Source: Solea solea
Taxonomy: Eukaryota; Chordata; Actinopteri; Pleuronectiformes; Soleidae
Assembly: GCF_958295425.1 (NCBI RefSeq)
Contig: NC_081150.1
Span: forward strand, 8,059,001 to 8,123,000
Length of the DNA stretch: 64,000 nucleotides
Direction: 5' to 3'
The notes beneath the pieces were generated by a model, which did not search any database, had not been told where the DNA came from, and saw nothing but the letters and a program-made list of their open reading frames with translations. Positions 36,791-48,302 of this stretch are shown here, one piece after another. Made by a program: the position numbers and the translations under genes. Within the stretch, counting starts at the first letter, position 1. Every line of letters starts with the position of its first letter.

Positions 36791-39700
36791 AATGCAGGTG
36801 ACAAAGTGTTTAAACCATAGCGGAGGTCTGTGCTCTTCCAAATTCTTTTGTTCCATTCAAATCTTAAGAGAAATTGACTAACTTAACTCGCTAAGGTGTT
36901 GCTTTCACTTCACCTCCGTATCAGTTTTAAATAGAAATGTATCAGCCCGACAACGAGGTGATTAGTGAGCCTGCGTGTTGTGTACACACCCTCATTGATT
37001 GCAGATTTTCTACACATCATCTACGGCTCAGTAAACAGACAAAGTGCAGCCCTGTGTGAACATTATGAATCTGCAGATGGAGATTGATTAATACAGCTGT
37101 GCCATTAGCTCTGTCACGGGCAGATTTATTTGTGCGCGTTGTTTTTTTTTCCAGAGGTTATCAGTATTCCAGCACCAACCTGCTCGAGGTACAGTACGTC
37201 ATAGATAATCAGTGAAATGATGTTGAGTGTTGCGACACGGAGAGGCAGTGACTCACAGTCTGGCTGATTTGGCTCATGAGAGCGCAGGATTTACAGTAGA
37301 TTCCAAACCTGTAGGGTAAATGAGACTGTGAAAGTCCAAAGCTTCATTGCAGAGCCTCAGGTCAGCTGTGGTCTTTACTAAACTGCAGGATACACAAAGG
37401 TAAAATCAGTTTTGATGGTGACACAAAAACAAAGGCCCCGGGTCACATGACAGAACGGGGCAGCTCACTGAGAATCAAAAAAGGAGGAGGTATATTCTCT
37501 TGGAAAGTTGGAGGTGTGCTGTGCATTTTCAACAGATATATATATACTGTGCATTTCCTCCAGGACTTAGAATAAATGCATGCTTTTTTCTCTCTCTCTC
37601 TCTCTTACGACAAAGAAACAAAAAAACACAAGTGTGTTCTCTGGGGAACATGAATATCCTTGACAGTTTTTATGGAAATCCATCCACTAGTTTTTGTAAT
37701 ACAATAGGTTGGTCTACATTAGCCTGTTTTATGCAGATTTTCAATGTGCACCTACAGAAACTGAATGAAAACACAGAAATGTATAAAAAAAAAAAAAAAT
37801 TGATAATCTTTGAATATTCCATGAGGGGTTTTACACTCAAGGGATTTGGAAAAGTTGTCACATTGTTATAAATGGGAAACTGGTGGAAAATTGGATGAGA
37901 AGAGACCTTAACATTCCTCCGCTTATATTTCAAGTAGCAAATATTACTACAATAATTGATGGGAAGCAGCAGTCAAATGTGCCCATGTATTAACAGCAAC
38001 TGACACTCTTTATTTGCATCAAGGTGCACCTTTCACATTCTTCTTCTGTGGTGACCTGGGCTGCTTATAATATAAAATGTCAACATAATACAATATATAC
38101 AGTAGAGATCTACACTCTATACAGTGCTGAATGGATGAGATGGTTGTATGCATGCAGTTTTTGTGATTATATTATTTGGAAAACCATGTTACTGCCAGTG
38201 GTAGAGTTGTGCGGCCTGACAATATCTCCAGACAGAGTACTGGGAATAACATCCTCCGCTTCTTAGCATTAAATCTCCTGCTAATATGACTAACATCTTG
38301 CACTTGAGTGAAATTTTGCTCAAAAACCTGGACTTTGACGGAAGCTATTTCCCTTTCAGTGGCTGAAACTGTGGCAACTGCTCTTATTGTCTAGCATTTT
38401 AGCAGCATGGCTCTCCATGACCATGCAATTTAGCTTATGTAGTCATTGTGTAGAGAGGGTGAATCGTAGAAACATCATGGCAACTTAGCACAAGCATGTA
38501 AGCATGTTAATGGCATGAATCTCAAAGCAGAATCTATAGCTTCCCATTATGCTGCTTCTATGTATTATTGTCACTGCTGGTTTGTCCAGTAAGTACTTGT
38601 TCAACTGTCAAATGTTTAATATTGACACGATTCTGCATATTTTATATTGCAGTTTTTTTTTTTTGCCATGCTTGTGAAAAATTCATGGTCTTACTCCAAT
38701 AATCATGTTTTTCAGACACCAGCTCTTTACGCCTTAGTCGGCACAATAATGCTATTGAGAAATCTGGCTAAGAATAACGTGACTTGTTTTTTTTTTTGGG
38801 GGGGGGGGGGTTGTTTGGGTTTGTTTGTGTTAAAGCTGTTCCACTCTGCTCCTGCTCTGCTTCCAAAATCCTCATCCCATCGCAGGCAGAGGCAATTTTG
38901 GCTCCATTGTGCCGTGAAAAGCTGAACGGGCTAAATGAACAGGCCCAGAACAAGCCAAGTCATTTATATGGTTGAAACATGTAATAGTGTCAACCAAATT
39001 GACTGCTTAAATCAGCCTGTGTTGTCCTCTCATCTTGTTTGCCACCAGACCCGAAATGCACAGCAGGATATAAGCGCACATCTTTGTCTTTGTCTCAAAT
39101 GCTTCTCTCACCAGTAGAGAGGCACATGAACGCTGACACGTGTGAGTGACAGAGAGGAGATTGGCAGTGTCTGTTAGAATCTGTTTAGAATAGGTTGTTA
39201 GGAGAGGCAGCGTTTTTTTGGCATCAGTGTCTGATGTGTTTTGTTTCCTCGTCGATCCCCTCCTGTCTGGCTCTTTGTGTGTTTGCAGAGGCTGCTTTGA
39301 AGACATGCTTCCTCATTACTGGCAGACATCTCTCAGTGGAGCTGCAGATGATGGGAGTCATTCACCTGACAGTGGTGTCACATGTCTCCTTTGTCTTTAC
39401 CTTGTTCCCCACACTGATGCATCCTGGTTGTATTCAGACTCTGACTCCACGGTTTATGCTTAATGCGGCAGGTTTTGGAGTCAATTACTTGAAAGAGACA
39501 TTAAAATGATGTACAGTTCAGCATTTTATATAATATACAAAACATGTTCTTTGTATTACATGTACCTTTTATTAATATATGCTTTGTTACATTAAATCAG
39601 AGGTGTCAAACTTGTGGTTTGCGGGCCACATGCTACCCCCCAATTGATTACACGGGGCCCACCACTTGGCTCACAACGGATCTATTTTGCATCATAAATA

Positions 39701-40674
39701 TGTTATTTTTGTGAAGTATGCATCATTCCCTGTGAAAAACAAAGACTTTTACTTTGAAATTCTGTGAAATATGATCATAATATCTCATAATGCCAAAACT
39801 GTCGCTGAAAAGTTTTTGTTTTTTCCCCCACCTATTTTCTCTGGACATGTTTTGTTAACATGAAATTATATATATCCAAAAGTACTGGAGGGCATGTGAT
39901 TGTATTCCCGGTAGTAAATCAATTTCTATTTCTATGTACATAATTAACCCTCATCAGACTGAAATGAGAATTAGGCACTTTCCTATTCAGCCGATGTTCT
40001 GTTTTCTCTGAATATGAAGAAGGAAATTAGTCTTCCAGGAGATAGAGATTATTGACACATACATAAAACCCATAATGCAAACGTACTGACATATCCTTCC
40101 TCCCTTAAGTATAGATTTTCTTATGAATTGCTGTACAGCCCAGCTGGAAGCGGGACAACCGAGGGAGCTTTTGAAGTTTAATTTATAATTTTCTCCATCT
40201 GACAAGTCTATGATTAAGACATAGGAGGTGTTCCTGCAGTACCTTTGCCATCGCTTGACATTTCAACCAAACCATAGGGGGGCGTGTTATGGGAACTGGC
40301 AGACTTCTGCAGAAGTGAATGAGCCTCTAGTGCTCTGTGTCTGGAACAAGAGGCGGTAGACTCTGTGCCGACTCTGCAGAGAGATACATTTAGGAGAGAA
40401 AATGTCAACTTCTGTTGTGTGCCAGATCTGAGAGTGAAGGTGAGGCTGGAGCAACGTCTCTTAGCTAAACATGCACAAACACATGAAAAACACCAAGGTT
40501 TTTAACAGTGTGTCACCCTACTTGCAAATTATGAAGAAGCTTCTTTTTATATTTTTCAGACTGTCACCCAAATTGCTTTAATCGTTTTTTTTTTTTAAAG
40601 CGCTGTCCTTTTCTTTTGTTCGTAAAGCAATCACAGTTATACTTCAAACTTGTTTTAATGAGTAAATAGTGTTT
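36791..40674. other. No gene seen; T10G13 junction at about 38788-38811
   Basis: The plus-strand frames at 39195-39509 follow an acceptor-like TGTGTTTGCAG|AGG at about 39288, but there is no donor at a sensible distance and the peptide matches nothing I know. A fragment at 39600-39670 (AGAGGTGTCAAACTTGTGGT) resembles one end of a common fish repeat. Confidence 0.45.
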
Positions 40675-40973
40675 TAACACTTTAGATTAGGGAACACATA
40701 TTCACCATTAATTAGCTGCTTATTAGCATGCAAATTAGTAACATATTGGCTCTTAACTCGTCATTATTAAGTACATATTACTTAATACTTCTCCATGGCC
40801 TTATTATACAACCAGTAAGCCATTAACTAAGAGTTTTCCTAAATAACCTTAGAGTTAGTAGTAGTAGAAGTAAGATGTACTTAATGACTTATTAAGAGCC
40901 AATATGTTACTAATTTGCATTCTAATAAACAACTCATTAATGGTGGATATGTGTTCCCTAATTTAAAGTGTTA
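40675..40973. mobile_element. 299-bp palindromic miniature transposon (MITE)
   Basis: Two arms of about 88 bp are inverted copies. The outer ends are TAACACTTTAGATTAGGGAA and, reversed, TAACACTTTAAATTAGGGAA. The inner parts of the arms both contain CAAATTAGTAACATATTGGC followed by TCTTAA. Only about 120 bp separates them. The element is non-coding, and the target duplication is not clear. Confidence 0.8.
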
Positions 40974-41043
40974 CCATGTTTTTTGTGTGATATTTGTAGG
41001 GATGGACATGAATATTCAATCATTTCTTTATTATATTATTTAA

Positions 41044-41086
41044 TCCATCCATTCTCTACCACTTTATCCTCCACATGAGGGTCACG
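41044..41086 (-). repeat. Short fragment of the same retroelement tail
   Basis: CCATCCATTCTCTACCACTT followed by TATCCTCCACATGAGGGTCACG is the reverse of the ending seen at 24030-24060. Confidence 0.5.
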
Positions 41087-41334
41087 TATAAAAGGTTAAT
41101 CAGTTAATGTGACTAATCATTAGTAGGTAGTTTTTCACTTTTAAACCTGAGATATTGTACTTTATTGTGCTTTAATTCTTATTATTCTAATCTAGAGGCA
41201 GGAGGTGGATTTCCTCTGTGACCGCTCAGAGCGGTCAAAGTGACATTCATGTCAAAACACCCAGTAACATATGTGTTATTGTGTGATCTCAACAATAAAA
41301 CCTATCTGAAATTTGCAGTTTTAATACAATGCAA

Positions 41335-41510
41335 CCATCCATTATCTACCGCTTTCTCCTCCACATCAGGTGACACGTGGGCGCTGGTGCCAATCCCAGC
41401 CGACACGGAGCAAAAAGCAGGGTACACAGCCAGCACAGGTTGCCAGCTTCAGTGCAGGGCCAACATTATAGAGACAAACAATCATTTACTCTCACATTCA
41501 CACACTATGA
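41335..41510 (-). repeat. Retroelement tail fragment, minus strand
   Basis: CATCCATTATCTACCGCTTT and TCTCCTCCACATCAGGTGACACG start it, then GCCAATCCCAGCC and a CACATTCACACACTATGA-type end. It is a longer, diverged copy of the tail at 23880-24065. Confidence 0.5.
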
Positions 41511-42461
41511 AATAACAATTTAATTGAATTCAAATTCTGATGGATCTAATCAATCAGTTGGCCCTCCTCAATACAACATTAGTACAATTACGAGATACAA
41601 ATTAAAAGAACGCACAACATGGCTTGAATGAGGACAAGCTCGTCACTATAGCAACATGTGACAGGATTTATTCCCACATGCAGCTTTTCAGCCCATTGAT
41701 TCATTTAATGGAATATTAGCATAAAAACCGTGAAAGTGTCCTTGAATGAAATTAAAGGGTGTGACACATGGCCAAATTTGTTTTTCCTCTATGATTAGAA
41801 ATTGCGGCCTCACGAAAAATTATGATTAGCAATTTTTTTTCTCGCCGTATCACACCACAGATTATTCATCCAAGGCTTTTGGTTGCTTGTATGGTTGTAT
41901 GCTCACACGGCTCCAGAGAAAGCATGTTTTCTTCCCTCTGCATGTCCTCCAGGCTTTTCATGTGATGGACAGGTAGGGGTTTATTAAAAGTCTTTATAGA
42001 TTGTTGGTGCTTCCCTGTCTATCTGTTTGTCCATCTGTAAATCTATTGGACAGGACATCCAGTATACTACATCCCCCCCCCACTGTGTCTGTAATGTACT
42101 CAAAGGAATTTGAAGTCTGCAGGGGCCGATTAGCAGGGAATTTGACTAAGCTAATAAATCAATTTTAATGAACCTCTGTGCACCCAGACCCCTCCTGTTT
42201 GCCACACTCAGTGGTTTCACTCTTGTCGTCTTAAAATGCCGTTTAAAAAAAACTAAATGCAAGTGAGATGCTTCCGACAGAATGTCCAACCCCAATCCCC
42301 ATCCCAACTCCTACCCCCTTCATCAGCATCATCTGATATAAGTGCAAGAGGAGCAAGATATTATTAATGATTTCAAGCAAATTATGAAAGAGATGCACAT
42401 TGTGAAAGCTTTTGTAAGCCTATCCTTTGATCATACATTGGTGGGTACACACACACACACA

Positions 42462-42506
<45 letters not shown>

Positions 42507-44531
42507 AAATTAGCAGAAAAGTTTATTAAATGGATTTCTTTCATTTGCCTCCAAGGCTGTTTGCATTATCACTGGCTTGATAACGTCGAGCCTTTTATGT
42601 GTTCTCCCAAATGTTCATCACAGCGTGTGAAATGACAACAAATGAAAGGACGACGGAACACAGTGGGGTGAAAAAGGAGAGGGAGGGAAAGTCAATGAAG
42701 TCTCTGGTGATTTGTGGTTTATGACACTTCATTGTTGGGACTTTACAGCATTTGTTCTTGTTCTATAGCAATAACCGGTGTCACAACCTTGACTATCCAC
42801 CAACATCGAGATCAGTCCAATACTGTTGTTTTTACAATACTACGAAGCTGTTGACAGCACATTTTGTCCTGACGCCGTCACCACTTTGCCATTTCCAGCT
42901 ACTTTAAAAACCCTAATGCTGCAAATGTGTAGCAAATATCCAAAATACGGAGTATCTGCTTTAGAGTCCTTTAGAAACCCCTTCTTTACCATGGACTTCT
43001 GTTCAAATCCTTACTCCAGACTCCTAGATGCAGGAGCGTTGGACACTTTATCTTCTCCACACACGCATTAACACATGCCCAGTGCACTTCCACTGTCCCA
43101 GAAACCCTGAAAGACTAAGAAAGACAGCACTGGAGAGGATATGCCCTACCATTCAACTCAATACACGTCACAAGTTTGACACTGTTTTCCCACGGGGAGA
43201 TGTACTGCACAGGGCTGCACCATATATTGTGCTGATGAAGCAGGATTAGAAGATATAACACTCACAGCTTTAGGTTTTTTTTTGTTATCTTGACTTTTGG
43301 CCCGCTTTCAACAGACATATGAAGGGAAACTAGTCTCTGTTCTGTCCCTAATGAATGTGTGCCCTATTGGATGCCATACCGATACACCATCAAAGAGAAT
43401 GATCATCAGCACACCATGCTTCATTTACTTCCTCATTTCTCTTTCTTATATTCTCTTTGCTCCCCCCGGTTGCTCGCACCCTCTTGTTCTTTCCTCCTCT
43501 TCTCCTCTGCCTCATGAGGAGCCGTCCTTATTGCAGCTGCATTAGGACCCACTGTAATCTGTGTGGCACGGTGAAATGGGACCTTCAATGGCTTTTTCTC
43601 GTTTCCTGGCTGAGAGGGCCATGTAACGTACTAATGGATTCAGTGGCTGCTGCCTGAGCCCCAGGTAGAGCGAGCAGCATCGGGTCACACAGCTGTGACT
43701 ATCACAGCCAAACAAGTGGAGCCTCCCTGAAATCTTTTCATAGTTGCAGCAAGACTGGTATTACAGCCTCCCAGGTGAGGGATCAGAGCCCTCTTTGCTG
43801 CATGTCGGTGTGCTGTAGATAACGTGCAATCTGACATAAAACTACTAAGAACTTGTATATTATCAGTAGCGACGAGCGATGTTTTTACAGTTACAAAAAA
43901 AACAAACTACTTCTACAGGTTAAACTGTATTTAGTGTGACCTAGCCCTACATTTGAACAATATCACCACCATGGTAAAAAAACCACTGGTAAAACCTGTG
44001 TTTGTCCGACCATCTCATGTCGACTAAGGTTTATTCAAGACATGTTTTAGCATTACGGACACATTTTGTAAGAGGAAAAGTCATCTACACCTTTCAGTAT
44101 TATTGTGTTGTATTTGATGCTCTTCAGAGTAACTACCAAGTAAATAATATAGCTAAAATTGTACAAATTATAAAGTAGCCTAAAATGAAAAGACCCTTGT
44201 AAATCACAATCGATTCCAAATTGTACTTGAATGATAATGTACTTTTCCCCACTGATGCTTAAAAGTCCAGATAGAGATAATATAAAACTAAGATAATGTG
44301 AAAATGGGCTCAAAATCTTCAGCTGAAAATATGAAGAGTGAATGGCAGCAGTTTCTCAGTTCTGCTGATGTTGTTCATGACGTCGTGGAGTCTAAGTGAG
44401 ATTACGAAACCTGATGTGCAGTTAGTGCTGTCATGAAAGATTCAAGTCATTCTGAACTCAGTGTGAGCTTCATCTCACAGAGGCATTTGGAGCAGTTTTG
44501 TAACATGAACTGAATTTGATTTGATTTGGAA
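41511..44531. other. No gene seen; CA microsatellite
   Basis: Non-coding DNA. The frames at 42826-43249 lack splice context and family resemblance. Confidence 0.5.
42449..42504 (+). repeat. (CA)n microsatellite
   Basis: About 27 CA units with one CC interruption. Confidence 0.9.
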
Positions 44532-44573
44532 AATTTGGAGCAAGGTTCTGCAAGTGCAGACCTTGCTCCAAAT
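44532..44573. repeat. 20-bp hairpin with one bulge, at a hAT insertion site
   Basis: AATTTGGAGCAAGGT plus TCTGCA pairs with TGCAGA plus CCTTGCTCCAAATT, with one extra T in the left arm and the loop AG. The right arm overlaps the CTCCAAAT duplication of the hAT element at 44574. Confidence 0.85.
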
Positions 44574-45221
44574 TAGGGATGCACCGATTGATCGGCCGGT
44601 GACCGGAATTAACCCATTTTCACGTGATCGGCCATTAGTAGTTAGTTCAGGCTCCGGATAGCAAGTTAGTTCAGAGAGTCGACAGATCAACAAGGATCAT
44701 TACGTCTCGGCACCATGGATAAGCGTTGACAGTGAGCGCTTGTTTAGCCTGGCTGAGAAAAGAATCAGACTAAATGGAGACAAGGCAGAAATGCTTCTGT
44801 TTTAAAAGAAAAACTTGCCTTTGATGTACAAGTGATTGCCTTTGTGTTTTGAGAAATATCTTTATTCTGCCAGGCTATATTTATTTGAATTGTATTCGTT
44901 ATTTATTCATTGTTTTATTGCCATTACCTGGTTCTTACATCTGTTTTCATAGAAGTTTACTTTTCCAAAAATTAAGTTGAAAAGAATGGTCACTGCACTA
45001 TTAAGATGTGTGCACCTTAAGTTAGTCTTGAAGAATGTATCTGTTAACCCGTTCCATTTCTTTTAACAGACATTACATGATTTTTAATTTTATATTAAAG
45101 AAGAGATAGAAAATAAATCTCTGTGTGCTGTTAAGTGGTTTGAAAAAAATAAATCGGAATCGGCTAATATCGGTATCAGCAGGTCAAACTCCATGAATAA
45201 CGGGTCATCGGTGCATCTCTA
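44574..45221 (+). mobile_element. Internally deleted hAT transposon with a transposase C-terminal remnant
   Basis: A perfect 8-bp duplication, CTCCAAAT, flanks the element at 44566-44573 and 45222-45229. The ends are inverted repeats: TAGGGATGCACCGAT and, reversed, TAGAGATGCACCGAT. At 648 bp it is far shorter than an autonomous hAT element. The interior keeps only the end of the transposase gene, so the central part was deleted. Confidence 0.88.
44719..44835 (+). pseudogene. Remnant of a hAT transposase C-terminus (dimerisation region)
   Basis: The frame reads ISVDSERLFSLAEKRIRLNG then DKAEMLLF, a stop (TAA, 44803-44805), KKNLPLMYK, and a terminal TGA at 44833-44835. The S-x-x-x-ERLFS core followed by R-x-R-L, K-A-E-x-L and a closing K-N-L pattern is the hallmark of the hAT C-terminal dimerisation region. 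The rest of the gene is missing and the in-frame stop shows decay. It lies inside the element 44574-45221. Confidence 0.75.
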
Positions 45222-47720
45222 CTCCAAATGTAGCCCAGTCGTAAGCACATAACTATCTCATTAAATAGCTGGTGTAACGTGAGCTAGATAGTAGTAGTAG
45301 ACTTGTTCAACCATGGCACAATATGTGTGGGACACACGATTAAATGTTCTTCTGTCTTTCTCCCATATTGCCACTGGAAAGTAAATAGAGCAGATTTCCG
45401 CCACCTAAAAATAATCATTAAGGGAACATATAGGCAGTCACTGTCAGTAGAAAAACAGATACAGCAGGATGACAGGAAGTGGGCTGAGCAAACAAAAAGA
45501 GAAAATCACATTTATGTCTTAAAAAAATCACAATATTTTCCCAAATTGTCATTAGATTGTATTCGCAAGCTGTCAAATGTGATCTGCTACACGACAAACA
45601 AACAAAACTGGCAACAAAGAACATATGGAACACGTATTGTCATTGTGTGAGTGTGGGTGTGGCCATCACTAGAATAGGAAATGTCTTTGAGAGTGATGAT
45701 AGATGATGAAGCTGGCTTTGACGCTGTTACCGTCTGAAAATGCTTTCTGAGAGAAAAGTGTCCTTTTAGCTTAACAGCTCCTGCAAAAGTCCTTCATCAC
45801 CTTTTAAAGGACTGAGGGAAAACATCATTAGACGTCGGAGCTGGATTTCTGCCCGACTCTGTGACCTTGGAACATCCTCAAACCTCCAGCGCTGGTAGCT
45901 ACCGATGCATGTATAACACCATTTTTATAGTTCTTTGACTACTCTTAAAAAGTGTCCACACTATTTTAACTTGCCCCTAAAGCACTTTGCTGACCACATG
46001 CGGTGCTGAGAATGAAATGGTATTCTGGCAACCAGGGGCAGCGAGACACACTTGATAGAGACTCGCTTAGCAAATCAGAAGTTATTCTTCCCTTTTGACT
46101 TGGATTTCTTTTCCATTTTCACAGACGACTGCAAATTGAGCCACTGGGGCTCTTTTCTTTTATCTGGCCGACATTGTAAGAGGCTTCCAGCTGCAAGTGT
46201 TTTTAGATTTTTTCATTGACTTAGAGAGATAAACACGCAAGACTATGAAAAAATGTCATTATTCAATAATTAAACTACTGAATATGAGATATCCATACAT
46301 TTATGGTATCCAGTAGAAATATTCTGTATGATTAGATTTCTTCGGTGATAAGTGGAAAATGCGGAACTATGTTTAGATGTGTGTGGATTACAAAATGTGA
46401 CTTTTAAAACAGCCGTAAACAAAATTCCAAGATCTGTTTTCACATAGTCCAACTGTCAAATAATGTCAGTAAAACCAAGCAAAATAAACTAAAATGAAGA
46501 TTGTTATGAGCAGTGGGAGTGGAGGCAGCGATCCCTCAAGGTGACTTCAAAGTAATCCTCACCGAACATGTTTCTCCGCTGCTGAGAGACCAGTGTTCTC
46601 TAATTTATCTCAATTAATGAATGACCTTTAGCCATTATTCTACTTTAAAAATGAGTCCTCTCCCTTTGACTGGCTGTACAATGAAAACTGACACAGTAGT
46701 TTGCCTCATCGACCTACCCCATCGCCTTTTGTCTCGAGGAAGGAGCAACTCTCAGAGAGAGAGAGAGAGAGGAAAGAGAGCTGATCTTTTACCAATGCTG
46801 TCTTTTGTGTTTTCATGGTCCACAGACCCTGTGGGATATGTATGAGCCTCATTAGGGATATGAACCCTGATTTGTATTTCAAACCCTCTCCACAGTGTGA
46901 GGAGAAAAAATCAAATTTATTTCTTACTTTTGATCATAGCCCTCAGCATTTCCCTGCTCATGGCAAATTCTCTGCATGTTTATAATTTTGAGGTTTCTCC
47001 TTTTCATTTCAATGTGCTCATTGATAGACGCCAACACGAACGCTGTCCTGAATGTCAATGAAATATCTGTTCATTCAACACGTGAGTAACAATGTGATAT
47101 GTGATCTTGCGTGTCTGTTGTGCAGAGTGTTTTACCTTCAACCTTGAGATTACACACTATTATAATACTATAATACTATAAACATAGTGTGCCCTAAGAA
47201 TTAATAATGTACAAATCTTAGTAACAAGGATATCAGCCAGCCTTTTATCACTCACTGTACTCTGATAATTATGATTTACAAAGAATTGGGCTCAGACTTA
47301 TTTGAAAGTTATTTTATTGTGCTTTATATTTTCATCTATTCATCTTCATGTTTAAGTCACCTTTAAATGCAGCTCAGTTTACATAAAAGTCACATAAAAT
47401 GTGCAACTCGTGAACTTAATCTGATGCCTTTGTGAACATATGGAGGTGTGAACTAGTCGAGGAAAGGAAATGAAACTCTAAAGGATGAGAGCAGACATAC
47501 TCTAAGAATAGGATCTAGTAAATGTAACTGGTTTAAAAACACAGTGACTGACAACTAACAGTATATGATGAATATTTTTTTATAGACAGGTAGCATGGTA
47601 TGTGTGTTCTAGGTATTACTCATGTTATGGGGACCTACATCGGTTTGTACAGTTGCACATCAAAGCCACCATGTGGTTATTACGGTAATTCCATTTGCTT
47701 GGTTGCAGTAAGCCGCAGAA

Positions 47721-47759
47721 TCAGCGTCTTTGTCACCACCCTGGTGACAAAGACGCTGA
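47721..47759. repeat. Perfect 18-bp hairpin with 3-base loop
   Basis: Left arm TCAGCGTCTTTGTCACCA (47721-47738), loop CCC, right arm TGGTGACAAAGACGCTGA (47742-47759). Confidence 0.9.
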
Positions 47760-48027
47760 CACCCTGGAGAGAGTTGGAAGACCACCTGAACATAGTTTCC
47801 AATTTTTGGCCTGTTTTTTCACACATTGAGAGACAAATGTTATCATAAATGATAATGAGATATTTACCGTTCATATTTCAAATTTATCACGAAAAATCTG
47901 TTGTTCATGTACAAGATTTAGATTTAGAAGAAGATTTTAGGAGATAAGATTTAGGTCCTTTTATGGTTAAATTAAACAAAAAATAGTCCAGATAGACATT
48001 TTGAGGCTTTATGTATTAAAGGATGAG

Positions 48028-48075
48028 TTTAAGGTTAGAGTTAGGGTTAGGCCAATAGTTTGTAAGGTTAGGGTT
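48028..48075 (+). repeat. Short TTAGGG-like tract
   Basis: TTTAAGGTTAGAGTTAGGGT then TAGGCC, and GTAAGGTTAGGGTTAG. A similar shorter stretch, TTAGGGTTAGGG, is at about 51295. Confidence 0.5.
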
Positions 48076-48184
48076 AGTCATGGACAACAGCCTGTGTGTA
48101 TGTGTCTGTCTTTATTTCCACTTTTATTTGGAGACTCTGCTTTGAGGACAGGAGTAAATAGTAGTTTCTCTCTGTATGTTGGTG

Positions 48185-48302
48185 CTGTGATGGAGGCTGG
48201 TGACCTGTACCGAGGGTAATCTGCCTCTCGTCCAGTGTCGGCTTGGATTGGCTCGGGCTTCCTCCATGACCCTCAAAGGATAAACAGTGTAGATGATGGA
48301 TA
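48185..48302 (+). repeat. Retroelement tail fragment, plus strand
   Basis: TGTGATGGAGGCTGGTGACC, CTGCCTCTCGTCCAGTGTCG, GATTGGCTCGGGC and CCTCAAAGGATAAACAGTGTAGATGATGGATA follow the order of the same tail family. Confidence 0.5.

Noticed and set aside
39288..39509. Possible plus-strand exon after TGTGTTTGCAG
   Set aside because: Acceptor-like, but no matching donor within a normal exon length and no recognisable peptide in any frame.
42990..43010. GTTCAAATC, like a tRNA B box
   Set aside because: No A box or cloverleaf can be formed with the upstream sequence.
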